Of a DNA stretch of 64,000 nucleotides, positions 1 through 8,612 are shown piece by piece. How positions within the stretch are numbered: position 1 is the stretch's first letter; the number at the start of each line of letters is the position of its first letter. The notes under the pieces were generated by a model, which was not told the origin of the DNA, made no database searches, and was given only the letters and a program-made list of their open reading frames with translations. Made by a program: the position numbers and the translations under genes. The stretch lies in the NCBI GenBank assembly GCA_004322365.1, contig SCTS01000002.1, positions 24,190 to 88,189 on the forward strand. The letters are read 5' to 3'. The DNA is from Patescibacteria group bacterium (GTDB lineage: Bacteria; Patescibacteria; Paceibacteria; UBA9973; UBA2103).

Positions 1-394
1 AATGGAACGACATCGCGTCGTGTTCCGTCATAACAACCCTACGACCATATCGACGCGCAAGTACGAGCGAATAGTACGAAAGGTGTGTATGTACATTGTG
101 CACATGCACAATGTCGGGCGTGTATTGTTTCAGCAGTCGTTCCACATCCCGCAGAGTGGCGCTATTATACAAACTTTTGTACGCGCGCAAACGCGGATGA
201 TAGGAGGAATAGAGTCGCACGACTTCTACTCCATCGATGAATTCACTCCCTGCATGTGCACGATTCTGGACGGTCGTAATGGCGGTTACTTCGTGACCGC
301 GTCTGGCGAACTCTCTCGCGAGACGATACGCGATAACTCCGCCCCCGCCCACATGATACGGAGGAAGGTCGTCTTGCAGGACCACTATTTTCAT
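1..394 (-). CDS. Family 4 glycosyltransferase, N-terminal part (runs off left edge)
   Basis: The reading frame is open from an ATG at 394-392 to the left edge of the window, so only about 131 N-terminal residues are visible. The start reads MKIVVLQDDLPPYHVGGGG, followed by a hydrophobic strand and a Gly-rich loop, then ARRGHEV. Further on comes a DIVHVHNVHTH segment. This is the usual N-terminal Rossmann-like domain of GT4 (GT-B fold) glycosyltransferases. It probably transfers a sugar from an activated donor onto a lipid-linked or growing surface glycan at the cytoplasmic face. It is the last visible gene of the minus-strand polysaccharide cluster and starts 10 bp after the gmd stop. The donor cannot be told because the C-terminal domain lies outside the window. 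Confidence 0.8.
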   Translation of the reverse strand, partial: MKIVVLQDDLPPYHVGGGGVIAYRLAREFARRGHEVTAITTVQNRAHAGSEFIDGVEVVRLYSSYHPRLRAYKSLYNSATLRDVERLLKQYTPDIVHVHNVHTHLSYYSLVLARRYGRRVVMTEHDAMSFH

Positions 395-403
395 ATTGAA
401 ATG

Positions 404-1414
404 TTAGAAGGATTCAGCCCCGTTCTTCTTTGCGAGCTCTATATCCGCATCAAGAAGTATCTTCACGAGGTCTTTGAACTTGACCTTCGCTTCCCATCCG
501 AGATCGCGCTTCGCCTTCGATGCGTCACCCATCAAAATATCAACCTCCGCCGGTCTGAAGAGTTCCTTCTTTATTTCCACATGATCTTCCCAGCGTTTGC
601 CGATAAGCGAAAAAGCTTCTTCGAGGAACTCACGAATCGTATGCGTCTCGCCAGTCGCGAGTACATAGTCCTCCGGCTTCTCAGCCTGGAGCATACGCCA
701 CATGGCATCAACATACTCCGGCGCATAACCCCAGTCGCGTTTCGCGTCGAGATTGCCGAGGTAAATCTTGCGCGGACGGCCAAGTGCGATATCTGCAACA
801 CCACGCGTGATCTTGCGCGTCACAAAGTTTGGTCCGCGTCGAGGACTCTCATGATTGAAAAGGATGCCATTGACGATGAACATGCCGTAGCTCTCGCGAT
901 AGCTCTTGCACATCCAGTACGCGTACAGCTTGCTCACCGCATACGGCGATTGCGGATTGAATGGCGTCGTCTCGCTTTGCGGTGTCTCGAAGACCTTGCC
1001 GTAGAGTTCCGAGGTCGATGCTTGGTAAATCCTGGCGGGAGCACCACTCTGGCGAACTGCTTCTATGACGCGTGCGACACCTAAGCCCGAGATGTCGCCT
1101 GTGTACTCGGGGATATCGAAGCTCACGCGTACATCACTCATCGCCGCGAGATTGTAGACTTCATCCGGCTTAACCTCTGAAACAATGCGGGAGATGGAGC
1201 TGAAGTCGCTCAGGTCTCCATAGTAAAGATAGAGATTGTCCTTCTTCGTTCCTTCAGCAGCGAGAGTGCCTTCGTGCGCACCGATGATGTACCTACTTGA
1301 ACGGCGAACGAGACCGTGGACTTCGTATCCTTTTTCTAGCAACAGGTCGGCGAGATATGAGCCATCCTGCCCCGTAATGCCCGTGATGAATGCCTTCTTC
1401 ATGTTGAGACTCAT
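404..1414 (-). CDS. gmd: GDP-mannose 4,6-dehydratase
   Basis: Extended short-chain dehydrogenase of about 336 aa, converting GDP-mannose to GDP-4-keto-6-deoxymannose, the precursor of GDP-fucose, rhamnose or perosamine. The N-terminus carries the NAD(P)-binding motif GITGQDGSYL. The Tyr-x3-Lys pair lies in SPYAVSKLYAYW, and HESPRRGPNFVTRKI is the typical GMD substrate-binding stretch. I chose the ATG at 1414 because AGGGG lies 5 nt upstream; an ATG at 1402 is also possible, while a longer open extension to 1510 has no family match. Together with ManC at 23098-24192 it would give this cell a GDP-deoxyhexose branch. Conserved throughout; confidence is high. Confidence 0.95.
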   Translation of the reverse strand: MSLNMKKAFITGITGQDGSYLADLLLEKGYEVHGLVRRSSRYIIGAHEGTLAAEGTKKDNLYLYYGDLSDFSSISRIVSEVKPDEVYNLAAMSDVRVSFDIPEYTGDISGLGVARVIEAVRQSGAPARIYQASTSELYGKVFETPQSETTPFNPQSPYAVSKLYAYWMCKSYRESYGMFIVNGILFNHESPRRGPNFVTRKITRGVADIALGRPRKIYLGNLDAKRDWGYAPEYVDAMWRMLQAEKPEDYVLATGETHTIREFLEEAFSLIGKRWEDHVEIKKELFRPAEVDILMGDASKAKRDLGWEAKVKFKDLVKILLDADIELAKKNGAESF

Positions 1415-1448
1415 TCTATCCCCTGATGTGAGTGTGGGCAACGCGCCA

Positions 1449-2096
1449 TTATTCCTTTCTAAAGACAAAGCACCATCCGATGGCGTGTTTTCGATTCGCC
1501 TCACTCGCATCTACGCGATCGAGGAATATAGCAAAAGTACCCATGAGGTGGAAAATCTTGCTCATTATCCTGCCCGCGATCGCATGACGGTGGAGATGGA
1601 AGCGATCCATGAGGTAGCGAATTGTCATCTGCGCGGACTGCGAAAAAAAGCCGCCACGCTGGTGAGATTCTACCGTCTTGAAACCGTTGCGTTCAAAAAG
1701 TTCAACGAATCCATATTTCGTGTAGCGCCAGTAGTCGTGTGGCTCGTCATGTAGTTCGTTCCACTGCGGAGCGGTAATCACCGCATAGCCACCCTTTTTT
1801 AGTACGCGAAATATCTCTTGCACACACTTCTCTGGATACTTCACATGCTCGAGCATCTGCGTAGAGAGAATAGAATCTTTCGATCCGTCGGGAAGCGGGA
1901 TTGCATCTGCCGATGCGACAATATCAATACCCTCTCCCGCATAGATGTCGAGACAGGTGAATGTCTTAAATGTGAAAAGGTCCTTGTAACGGTTCTTTTC
2001 TCCCCCACCGACATCGAGCACATCGCCCGTGAGGTACTTCGCGACATTCATCAGCTGTTTGCGTATCAGCGTGCGTTCAACTTGGTAAATATACAT
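1449..2096 (-). CDS. Class I SAM-dependent methyltransferase
   Basis: Protein of 215 aa with a Rossmann methyltransferase core. Motif I is VLDVGGG at about residues 26-32. An acidic post-I strand (CLDIYAGEGID) follows. The SAM-loop segment is ADAIPLPDGS, and STQMLEHV precedes the post-motif helix typical of Methyltransf_11. The C-terminal half is rich in Phe, His and Arg, and may bind the acceptor. Its place among glycosyltransferases suggests O-methylation of a sugar or capping of a glycan chain, but the substrate is inferred only from context. The gene stops 34 bp before the gmd start and begins 17 bp after the upstream glycosyltransferase stop, so it looks operonic. Confidence 0.8.
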   Translation of the reverse strand: MYIYQVERTLIRKQLMNVAKYLTGDVLDVGGGEKNRYKDLFTFKTFTCLDIYAGEGIDIVASADAIPLPDGSKDSILSTQMLEHVKYPEKCVQEIFRVLKKGGYAVITAPQWNELHDEPHDYWRYTKYGFVELFERNGFKTVESHQRGGFFSQSAQMTIRYLMDRFHLHRHAIAGRIMSKIFHLMGTFAIFLDRVDASEANRKHAIGWCFVFRKE

Positions 2097-2113
2097 ATGC
2101 CTACTACTGCGGA

Positions 2114-3166
2114 TTATCGCTCGAGCATACCACGATAGAGTTGTGCATAGAGCTTTGTGAGATGCGGAATATCATGTTCGTTGGCAAATTCACGCGCACG
2201 CGCACTCATGCGCGCCCTCCGTTCTGTATCACCAAGTATCAGTGCGAGCGCTTCAGCGGTCGCCTCTGGGTCTTTTTGCGGAACCAGTATGCCCGTCTTG
2301 CCGTCCTCAACCGCATCGGCTATTCCGTTACCCAATGTACCGATACTGGGCAAACCATGCGCCGCGGCTTCAAGAAATACCATACCAAAACCTTCAAAAT
2401 GAAAGTCCAGATTCACGGATGTCAAAATGAAAACAGAAGCCTTCTCGTAGAGCTCATTGAGATGTGCGTCGGATACATCCGTAAGAAAATCAACTCGATC
2501 CTCGACTCCAAGTTCGCGAGCAAGCTCTGTGAGCATTTTAAAATAACGAGGCTCATCTGTTTGGGATCCGACCATTATGTAGCGCAGCTCTGGTATTCGA
2601 TCTTTAAGCAGAGCGAATGCGCGGAGCGACACCTCATACCCTTTACGCGCCTTCAATGCTCCGACACTAAGAATGAAAGGTTCCCTTTCGGAAACCGGTC
2701 CCCGTACAGGATCTGTGAATTTCGACATATCGATGCCAGGGTCTATCACGTGGACAGTGAGACCGCGCACTTTTTTTTGAATCTCTTGGGCGACAAACAC
2801 GCTACCTGCAACTACTGCATTGGCAGATCTATATACAATCTGAGAGAAGATCGCTGTTTTAAAATTGTACAACGGCGCTACAGCGTATGCAGCCTGGCAA
2901 ATAATCACAAGCTTCGCTCGAGTAAAGAGGGTTGCTAAAAATCCAGCGAACCCGAGCGGATTAATATCTACCGCCTGCACGATATCACTCCTTTTTGCCT
3001 CCTTGCGAGCAGTTCGTACGAACGCCCAAAAGTCTTTTTTAAAATCTAAAAGAGTCACTTCATATCCAGCTGCAGTAAGCACGGAGAGCATAGTAGCGGC
3101 ATTCCTGCCACTACCAGAAGATCTGTCGGTTTCCTGCGCTAATAATAGTACTTTTTTCCCGTTCAT
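2114..3166 (-). CDS. Family 4 glycosyltransferase
   Basis: 350-aa GT-B fold enzyme. The N-terminal domain starts MNGKKVLLLAQETDRSSGSG. The C-terminal nucleotide-sugar domain has FILSVGALKARKGYE and a VFILTS segment. The EX7E signature is EGFGMVFLEAAAHG, and GNGIADAVEDGKTG follows. It likely adds one sugar to the surface polysaccharide from an NDP donor in the cytoplasm. It is flanked on both sides by SAM methyltransferases on the same strand with short gaps (17 and 32 bp), which suggests a coordinated sugar-transfer and methylation module. Donor and acceptor are unknown. Confidence 0.88.
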   Translation of the reverse strand: MNGKKVLLLAQETDRSSGSGRNAATMLSVLTAAGYEVTLLDFKKDFWAFVRTARKEAKRSDIVQAVDINPLGFAGFLATLFTRAKLVIICQAAYAVAPLYNFKTAIFSQIVYRSANAVVAGSVFVAQEIQKKVRGLTVHVIDPGIDMSKFTDPVRGPVSEREPFILSVGALKARKGYEVSLRAFALLKDRIPELRYIMVGSQTDEPRYFKMLTELARELGVEDRVDFLTDVSDAHLNELYEKASVFILTSVNLDFHFEGFGMVFLEAAAHGLPSIGTLGNGIADAVEDGKTGILVPQKDPEATAEALALILGDTERRARMSARAREFANEHDIPHLTKLYAQLYRGMLER

Positions 3167-3198
3167 TTTTAGTGTGTGGAGCGCAGATTTTCTTCAAA

Positions 3199-3936
3199 CT
3201 ATTGAGCGTTGGGTAGTTTTTGCAACAAATACACCTGTTCATGACATAGGTCAGGAAACACGGCCCCAACTATTTCTGCCATCGGCTGTACTATCCGTGC
3301 CAGAAATGGGATCCGCCAAATAAAGGGAACATAGAGACCGTACGCGCGAACTCCAACGATAGAAAAATACTTACGCAGAGCAGTTTCGTATGTGGCGTAG
3401 GTATTCAAATGCTCACGACGCGCAGCGGCTTTATCAAGACGCGCGACAATGGAGTCGCGCCCAGCGAATCCACACAAAAAATATCCTCCCGGAACTAATT
3501 GTGTGGCGGCCCATTCCGCCTCTGTCTCAGTCTTGAGCGTAAGCTCCCCAACCCCGATCTCCATAGCCACCGTAAACCTCCTATTTGGTATAAATTCTTT
3601 GCGTACTTCATAGCTAATCGCTGGATCGTCGGTAGCATCTTTTGCGACCGCTATCATGCCTTCCGCAATATCTATCCCGACAAGTTGGTCAAACACTTTA
3701 GGCATTCGCTCCTGAATAGAACGCAAAAGAATTCCATCAGCACAACCAATCTCAACAAGCGAACGCGGAGCTTCTGTGCGTTGAACCACTTCAGACAGAA
3801 GCTTCAATACTAGCTTGCGCCTCCGGGTAAAAAAGAACTGGATATAATTCGTCGCAACTTTAGGGTAGCGCCGACGAGAATAATTTTTGCTTTCCTCGTC
3901 GTAGAAGGTAGAGCTTCGTTTAAAACTTATATCCAT
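3199..3936 (-). CDS. SAM-dependent methyltransferase-like protein
   Basis: 245-aa protein with a class I methyltransferase core. VEIGCADGILLRSI (about residues 60-73) is motif I, and LVGIDIAEGMIAVAKDA carries the acidic residue that contacts SAM ribose. AMEIGVGEL takes the place of the usual FDVVxxxxVLEH, so the catalytic loop is divergent. VPGGYFLCGFAGRDS matches motif III. The C-terminal 80 residues (basic and aromatic) are probably the acceptor-binding part. Its neighbours are a GT4 and a GT2 gene, so glycan or lipid-carrier methylation is plausible, though not shown. A 107-bp gap upstream contains no gene that I can see. Confidence 0.72.
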   Translation of the reverse strand: MDISFKRSSTFYDEESKNYSRRRYPKVATNYIQFFFTRRRKLVLKLLSEVVQRTEAPRSLVEIGCADGILLRSIQERMPKVFDQLVGIDIAEGMIAVAKDATDDPAISYEVRKEFIPNRRFTVAMEIGVGELTLKTETEAEWAATQLVPGGYFLCGFAGRDSIVARLDKAAARREHLNTYATYETALRKYFSIVGVRAYGLYVPFIWRIPFLARIVQPMAEIVGAVFPDLCHEQVYLLQKLPNAQ

Positions 3937-4043
3937 AAAAATCGCTTACTGTTATGTAGTTAGGTATGTAAGTATACTCCGCGCCTGCCCGTTCTACGAA
4001 TACCGGGGCTGGGCTTTCGGTACCATGGGTTTTTAGACATACT

Positions 4044-4859
4044 CTAGATTTTTCTGAATTCTTTGCGACGGCGCCATAGAGCTCTGATAAGACGAACATG
4101 GTACACATGCCGGCTTAACTCAATCTTCAGTGGCATTTTCTTCCCCCTGCAGAACAGGCGAACCTTCACTAATTGCAACAAATAGAACAGTGACACGCGT
4201 GCGTGCCACCAAATGGTGTGGAAAAATTGTCGCCAGAACGATGCGCCGAGGACCTCCTGATTCACTTGTAGTTGAATATAGTAATCCATTTTTGATGGAC
4301 TCGGACCTTGCGTACCGTCAACGGGTACATAGAGTGTGCCGACGACTTTCTCTGTCACGACACCCGGCTTGAGTTCAATACGCTCGTGCACTTTTTTTAT
4401 AAAACGCTTCACTGAAGCCTTAGCAAACAAACGCATGGATAGATTGGGATATGTGGTTGCGCACATGACCTCCTCCCCACCCACTACATACCTACGATAT
4501 AGGGCGTACACACCCTCTGCCTGTGTCGTTGTGACACGGCGTATCTCATTTTCTAATTCCTTGGAAATATATTCATCTGAGTCGAGAAAGAAGAACCACG
4601 GCTCGCGCGATGCGTCGAGTGTCTGATTTCGTACGGCACCAAAATCGGCGATGCGTCCCTCTGTATCGAGCAATAAGGGATTCTGATGTATCACCCGTGC
4701 ACCGTATTGCTCGGCGATATTCAAAGTGTCGTCAGTCGAACCGCCATCGCAAATAACGATGTCACTAAAATTCTTGACGCTCTCAAGCGCACGCGCGATT
4801 GTATGCCCAGAATTCTTCGTCAGAATCGCAACGGTGCATGGCACAGAATTGTTGTTCAT
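4044..4859 (-). CDS. Family 2 glycosyltransferase (WaaE/KdtX-like)
   Basis: 271-aa GT-A enzyme. The N-terminus has VAILTKNSGHTIARALESV, the DGGSTDDT motif, and FFLDSDEYIS, which supplies the DxD-type metal site. These are hallmarks of the GT2 subgroup that includes the LPS core beta-glucosyltransferase WaaE. The C-terminal portion is basic and aromatic (FHTIWWHARVSLFYLLQLVKV) and may associate with membrane. It starts in an ATGA overlap with the stop of the upstream gene at 4856, so the two are translationally coupled. The product probably acts on a lipid-linked glycan at the cytoplasmic face. Confidence 0.88.
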   Translation of the reverse strand: MNNNSVPCTVAILTKNSGHTIARALESVKNFSDIVICDGGSTDDTLNIAEQYGARVIHQNPLLLDTEGRIADFGAVRNQTLDASREPWFFFLDSDEYISKELENEIRRVTTTQAEGVYALYRRYVVGGEEVMCATTYPNLSMRLFAKASVKRFIKKVHERIELKPGVVTEKVVGTLYVPVDGTQGPSPSKMDYYIQLQVNQEVLGASFWRQFFHTIWWHARVSLFYLLQLVKVRLFCRGKKMPLKIELSRHVYHVRLIRALWRRRKEFRKI

Positions 4860-6322
4860 ATTCGTTTGATCACCTCTTTTTTATTCAACAATGTTCCATA
4901 TTTGCTGGCCGGAATCACTTTCACTTCGACAACTCCCTCACTATAACGAAGAGCTATAATTTTTCCAGTACGAACAGAATACCGCGGTAACAACAATACG
5001 ATGCACTCCCGCACGAAGCACCACATACGCAGAACGGCTTCTCGGATGTATCCGCCACGGAGTGCGTACCAAGTGTGATTGACTGTTTCTCGGATTGAAA
5101 AAAGAAATGCGGGCGGAAGCGCCGGACATTTAAAGCTCCACCATACTGATCCCTCGAGTCCGTTGTCGTAAATACCTTCACTGAAGTTGCGCTTTTGCCA
5201 TCGTGCGTTTACAAGAACACGATGTGAGGAATTCGTGTCCGTAAATACTTCCGTCCCTTCGAAACGAAACGAGAAATCCTCTAAAGACGATGCACTGTCG
5301 AGTTTCGACTTGATATCACCGACACGCAGCATCCACGCGAGATGCGCTGTCCAAAATATCGCACACTGAAAATTCACCGGCGCACCGATGTGCGAGTGCA
5401 AATATCCATCAAAGAAGTGTCTCTGTGTTTGGAACAAAAGATTGTGGAGCGCAACAGTAGCCGTCGGCTCTTTTGAATGAGCGAGCGCATACGCATCGAA
5501 GCCGGCGGAGGCGACCTCATACGGAGACTGCCAGTACCAGCGTTTACATTCCATTCGTAAATCTTTTGTGCCGTCGGCCTTGTACATCGCAAGCAACGCC
5601 CGCTCACTTTTAAGTAAGCGTTCTTCAAAAGGCGTCGCGTCTATTCCTGTGGCGTCGAGTGAATACCGGATGAACGCTATGCAGCGCGACTGATAAAATG
5701 TTGTGATACCCTCGTACCCTTCGAAATTGCCATGCTCGCGCGCGTGCGGCATATAGAGAAAGAAGCCGTCAACAGTCATGTCGGAAAACGCCTGCTCGAT
5801 ACTCGCACGAACTACATCATCGTATTCGTGCGTGCCCGCATAGTGCGCGTAGGATGCAAGACCGGTGAGTCCCCAGAGGCGCTGATTAGTGATCGATTTT
5901 TCCGCGGCAGCATTCACGAGATAGCTTTCGACGACATCGCGCAGCCCTGCCGTATACTCTTCATGCTCTTCGTTTGTAAACGCGCTCTGGTGCAAACGGA
6001 GAAAGCGAGATATGGAGTCGACGCACGCGCCGGCGTCGATCACATTCTGCGACATGTTCATCGGGTTCATATGCCCCGGGTAAAAGACCTTTCCTGCTTT
6101 TGTGTCGGTCACGAGAGTGAAGAGGTACGCGATAAGCTTCTTCCCTTTCTCAATCTCGCCGAGAGTTGAATAGAAATCGAGCAGGTAGCAGTTGCTTCCT
6201 GTATGCTCGACATGATGCTTGCCACAGCGTTGATGCTTCTCAAGATATGAAGTAGCGTCGCGAACGAGTGTACCTAAGGTGCTCACAGATGCCGAATGTT
6301 GACGCCTAGGTATTTCCTTCAT
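4856..6322 (-). CDS. Unrecognised protein of polysaccharide cluster, possibly alpha/alpha-toroid type
   Basis: About 488 aa from an ATG at 6322; an upstream in-frame TTG at 6343 would add seven residues. I do not recognise the family with certainty. The sequence is rich in helices with aromatic and histidine residues (KHHVEHTGSNC, FYPGHMNPMNM, RLWGLTGLASYAHYAG, HIGAPVNFQCAIFWTAHLAWM), as in alpha/alpha-barrel polysaccharide lyases and six-hairpin glycosidases. The C-terminus turns beta-rich and basic. There is no signal peptide, so it would act in the cytoplasm. It is coupled by ATGA overlap to the GT2 gene, so a role in glycan synthesis or editing is likely. An experimental structure or profile search would be needed to place it. 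Confidence 0.7.
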   Translation of the reverse strand: MKEIPRRQHSASVSTLGTLVRDATSYLEKHQRCGKHHVEHTGSNCYLLDFYSTLGEIEKGKKLIAYLFTLVTDTKAGKVFYPGHMNPMNMSQNVIDAGACVDSISRFLRLHQSAFTNEEHEEYTAGLRDVVESYLVNAAAEKSITNQRLWGLTGLASYAHYAGTHEYDDVVRASIEQAFSDMTVDGFFLYMPHAREHGNFEGYEGITTFYQSRCIAFIRYSLDATGIDATPFEERLLKSERALLAMYKADGTKDLRMECKRWYWQSPYEVASAGFDAYALAHSKEPTATVALHNLLFQTQRHFFDGYLHSHIGAPVNFQCAIFWTAHLAWMLRVGDIKSKLDSASSLEDFSFRFEGTEVFTDTNSSHRVLVNARWQKRNFSEGIYDNGLEGSVWWSFKCPALPPAFLFSIRETVNHTWYALRGGYIREAVLRMWCFVRECIVLLLPRYSVRTGKIIALRYSEGVVEVKVIPASKYGTLLNKKEVIKRI

Positions 6323-6385
6323 ACTACGGAAGAATAGCGTCAATGAGCATCGAGAGCGAGTGCTCGTTGGGAACTAAGATAAAGG

Positions 6386-6391
6386 TATACT
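6386..6391 (+). promoter_or_regulatory. -10 box for a leaderless MazG-like gene
   Basis: TATACT lies only 6 nt upstream of the ATG at 6398. With the usual 6-7 nt spacing, transcription would start at the first base of the start codon. No Shine-Dalgarno sequence is present and no well-placed -35 box is visible. Confidence 0.5.
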
Positions 6392-6397
6392 ACTTTT

Positions 6398-6694
6398 ATG
6401 AGAAACATCATGCAGTGGCAACAGGCCCTCAAGACGGCGGCAGAGCAGAAATTTCCCAATAGCGGATGGTCGCACACTGACCGTCTTGCTTCGGTACGAA
6501 GACAACTCGAGGATGTTGAGGCTTCGCTCAAAGTGGAGAGTGGGGAATTACAAAGCGACGACCATGCACACCAAGACCCAAATCACCGAATTGGTGCACT
6601 GATTGCCGACATCTTAATTCTCGCCGAAGAACGGAACGCCGATATTGAAAACGAGCTTGAAAAAGTACTCGCGTGGTTTGAAAAGCGCGACTAG
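6398..6694 (+). CDS. Small MazG-like all-alpha protein
   Basis: 98-aa acidic, wholly helical protein. The N-terminal half has HTDRLASVRRQLEDVEASLKVESGEL. The C-terminal half has HRIGALIADILILAEERNADIENELEKVLAWFEKRD. The latter closely resembles the last helices of MazG-type NTP pyrophosphohydrolases (LADVLxxADxLGIDIEEAL). The usual EExxE metal motif is only partly matched by EDVEASLKVESGE. If active, it would hydrolyse noncanonical nucleoside triphosphates. It is the only plus-strand gene in the first 39 kb, and its stop overlaps by 4 bp the stop of the convergent oxidoreductase gene. It is probably leaderless. Confidence 0.62.
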   Translation: MRNIMQWQQALKTAAEQKFPNSGWSHTDRLASVRRQLEDVEASLKVESGELQSDDHAHQDPNHRIGALIADILILAEERNADIENELEKVLAWFEKRD

Positions 6695-7686
6695 AGCGAG
6701 ACGCGCCTTCCCTCTCGGGCTGAAATTCGCATCGCTTCCAAAACACTCGCTTGGCGGATGATACGGTCGTACATTTCTTCAAGCTGTTTTGTATTCTGTG
6801 CGACAACAGCTTGGCAAAAGAAATCAAAACTAAGAGCGAATTGATTTGCTGTTGGGATTTCTAAACTCATGCGTGTGTCTTTGGCACCATCGTTGGTGAT
6901 GAGTTCGACAATCGGTGCCATCGTAGGCGGTATAGCAAATGCGCGACTCGTTCGCACCATTCCTTTGGAACCCCAAACCGAATAGGTATTTTGATAGAGG
7001 TGATCAAAACCAAATGACATCAGTGCAGTCCCCTTTTCGAATTCAAGAAATGCAGAACCTTTGATATCCACATCCTGGCCATCCTGTGCAAGCGTGCAAG
7101 TAACGGCAACTGGTTCCTGTTGCATTATTTTTCGTGCCATGAAAACCGTATAGCAACCCGCATCGTTGAGAGCACCACCCTTCAAATCCGCGCTATAGCG
7201 AATATCACCAGACGGGAACGGTGGGAATCCGTACGCACCATTCCACACATGTGGTGTGCCGATTTTCCCTTCTGCAATGAGCGATAGAATTGTCGCGTGT
7301 TGTGGATGGAACTCGGGAACGAAATTCTCATACAATGCAACACCTTTTTCTCGACAAGCATTAACCATACGCTGTGCCGATTCTAGACTATAGGTAATCG
7401 ACTTCTCGCAGATGATGTGTTTCCCAGACTGCGCCGTTTTTAGTACCCATTCCTCCTGAAGTCCCACAGGAAGTGGAATATATATGACATCGATATCGTC
7501 GCGCGCAATCAAGGAATCATAGGTCTCGGCTTCTACTCCGTGGCGCACTGCCCACTCCTCTGCCTTGCTCTTCTCGCGACTAGCTATCGCGACCAGCTCG
7601 ATATCGGGAAGGGATTTGAATGCTGGTATCGCGTATTTTTCCGCGATGTTAGCACAACCTAGAATACCGACACGGATTTTTTTCAT
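6691..7686 (-). CDS. Gfo/Idh/MocA-family oxidoreductase, probable NDP-sugar 3-ketoreductase
   Basis: 331 aa from the ATG at 7686, chosen because it forms an ATGA overlap with the upstream stop. The N-terminus has the NAD(P) motif RVGILGCANIAEKYAIPAF. The conserved EKP-type catalytic segment appears as ICEKSITYS, keeping the Lys. The central region KGGALNDAGCY matches the family's GGGxxxDxGxY motif. Family members such as OleW and GraORF26 reduce the 3-keto group left by NDP-hexose 2,3-dehydratases. The immediately upstream coupled gene encodes such a dehydratase, so I infer the same role here: forming a 2,6-dideoxy-4-keto sugar. Confidence 0.85.
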   Translation of the reverse strand: MKKIRVGILGCANIAEKYAIPAFKSLPDIELVAIASREKSKAEEWAVRHGVEAETYDSLIARDDIDVIYIPLPVGLQEEWVLKTAQSGKHIICEKSITYSLESAQRMVNACREKGVALYENFVPEFHPQHATILSLIAEGKIGTPHVWNGAYGFPPFPSGDIRYSADLKGGALNDAGCYTVFMARKIMQQEPVAVTCTLAQDGQDVDIKGSAFLEFEKGTALMSFGFDHLYQNTYSVWGSKGMVRTSRAFAIPPTMAPIVELITNDGAKDTRMSLEIPTANQFALSFDFFCQAVVAQNTKQLEEMYDRIIRQASVLEAMRISAREGRRVSL

Positions 7687-8321
7687 AACAAAGCGCATAC
7701 ATTACGCGCGAGAGAATTAACCGTCGTATCAACGCGCAAGAGTTTCTTAATCTCGGGGAGTGTGAGCCAAATGTAATCTTCAGTAACGGGCACTTCTTCC
7801 GATTCGTCCACCTCCACAAGCATTGAACGGTTCACCTTATGAAAAAACCGACCGCCGTCTTCGACGCCCAAAACTGATGCAATGAGTCTTCCTTTCGTCC
7901 CGTCAAAATATTCAGCAAGTCGTGGACGCTTTCCTCCATGCGCTTGCGCCAGATTGCCTTCGGAAACCTGACATGCCGGCGATATCTGCACATTGTTGAT
8001 ATTCCCCGGCTCAAATTTTGCATAGAAAAGATACTTTGTGACACCGTCTTTCTTTTGCACTAACACGCCTGAAATGCCGACCTCTTCCTGTTTCAACATC
8101 GGCTGACTCCACGACGGCACTTCCCTGTCCGACGCACCTGTTATCTTTACGCCAATAATCGAGAAAAATTTTCCTGACTCATGCGTGATATTCCCACTTA
8201 CAGGATCTGTTTTCCAACCCTGCACATCATTTACCCCGACCGCTTCCACGGTGACTGGGTACGAATCCTGCTTTTCTTTGAGCCACGCGAGAATGGGATT
8301 TATATCAACGTCTTCATTCAT
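7683..8321 (-). CDS. NDP-hexose 2,3-dehydratase family protein, single-domain form
   Basis: 212 aa. Family landmarks are W..DPVSGNITHESGKFFSI near residues 36-54, WSQPMLKQEEVGISGVL, KYLFYAKFEPGN, NVQISPACQVSEGN and a C-terminal IWLTLPEIKKLL. Enzymes such as EvaA and TylX3 have two tandem copies of this domain (roughly 450-480 aa), whereas this protein has only one. It would remove water across C2-C3 of NDP-4-keto-6-deoxyglucose, probably as a dimer of single domains. The start codon abuts the left end of the 22-bp inverted repeat around the GIY-YIG gene, so AAGGTGTGGGGG serves as its upstream region. It is coupled to the 3-ketoreductase gene. Confidence 0.85.
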   Translation of the reverse strand: MNEDVDINPILAWLKEKQDSYPVTVEAVGVNDVQGWKTDPVSGNITHESGKFFSIIGVKITGASDREVPSWSQPMLKQEEVGISGVLVQKKDGVTKYLFYAKFEPGNINNVQISPACQVSEGNLAQAHGGKRPRLAEYFDGTKGRLIASVLGVEDGGRFFHKVNRSMLVEVDESEEVPVTEDYIWLTLPEIKKLLRVDTTVNSLARNVCALL

Positions 8322-8343
8322 ACCCCCACACCTTTTATCTCAT
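8322..8343 (-). repeat. Left inverted repeat of GIY-YIG mini-element
   Basis: 22-bp repeat reading GATAAAAGGTGTGGGGG on the minus strand. It overlaps the stop codon of the GIY-YIG gene (8340-8342) and ends one base before the start codon of the 2,3-dehydratase gene. Confidence 0.85.
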
Positions 8344-8594
8344 AAAATGCTTCTTGAAATCCTCCTTTTGAGTTGCCCGAGCGCTTTCCCATCTTTCTTG
8401 AGAGAAAATTCTCTACCTCTTGCATCTCGTTCTGAAGTGTAAGCCTCATAATAACAGAGCTCAAAGGGTCGGCGAGGCTTGGTAGATTTGACCGCTCCGC
8501 CATTGTGTTCGGAAAGTCTTCGACGCAAATCATTTGTCGATCCAACGTATAACTTTTCATCCTTGAGGCTTTTAAGCACATATACGTAATACAT
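8340..8594 (-). CDS. GIY-YIG nuclease family protein (UPF0213/YhbQ-like)
   Basis: 84 aa, a minimal single GIY-YIG domain. YYVYVLKS supplies the GIY part and KLYVGSTNDLRRRLSEHN the YIG part with the conserved Arg. TSERDARGREFSLKK contains the catalytic Glu region. The YhbQ family cleaves DNA, and homing and repair roles have been proposed for relatives. The gene interrupts an otherwise tight deoxysugar operon and is bounded by perfect inverted repeats, so it looks like a selfish insert. The ATG at 8594 follows a 39-bp gap from the upstream stop. Confidence 0.88.
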   Translation of the reverse strand: MYYVYVLKSLKDEKLYVGSTNDLRRRLSEHNGGAVKSTKPRRPFELCYYEAYTSERDARGREFSLKKDGKALGQLKRRISRSIL

Positions 8595-8612
8595 AGCGAA
8601 TGGGTGGAGCCA

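Noticed and set aside
2..1084. Long open frame on the plus strand
   Set aside because: It runs antisense to gmd and the partial GT4 gene, and its protein has no recognisable motif; the minus-strand genes explain the DNA.
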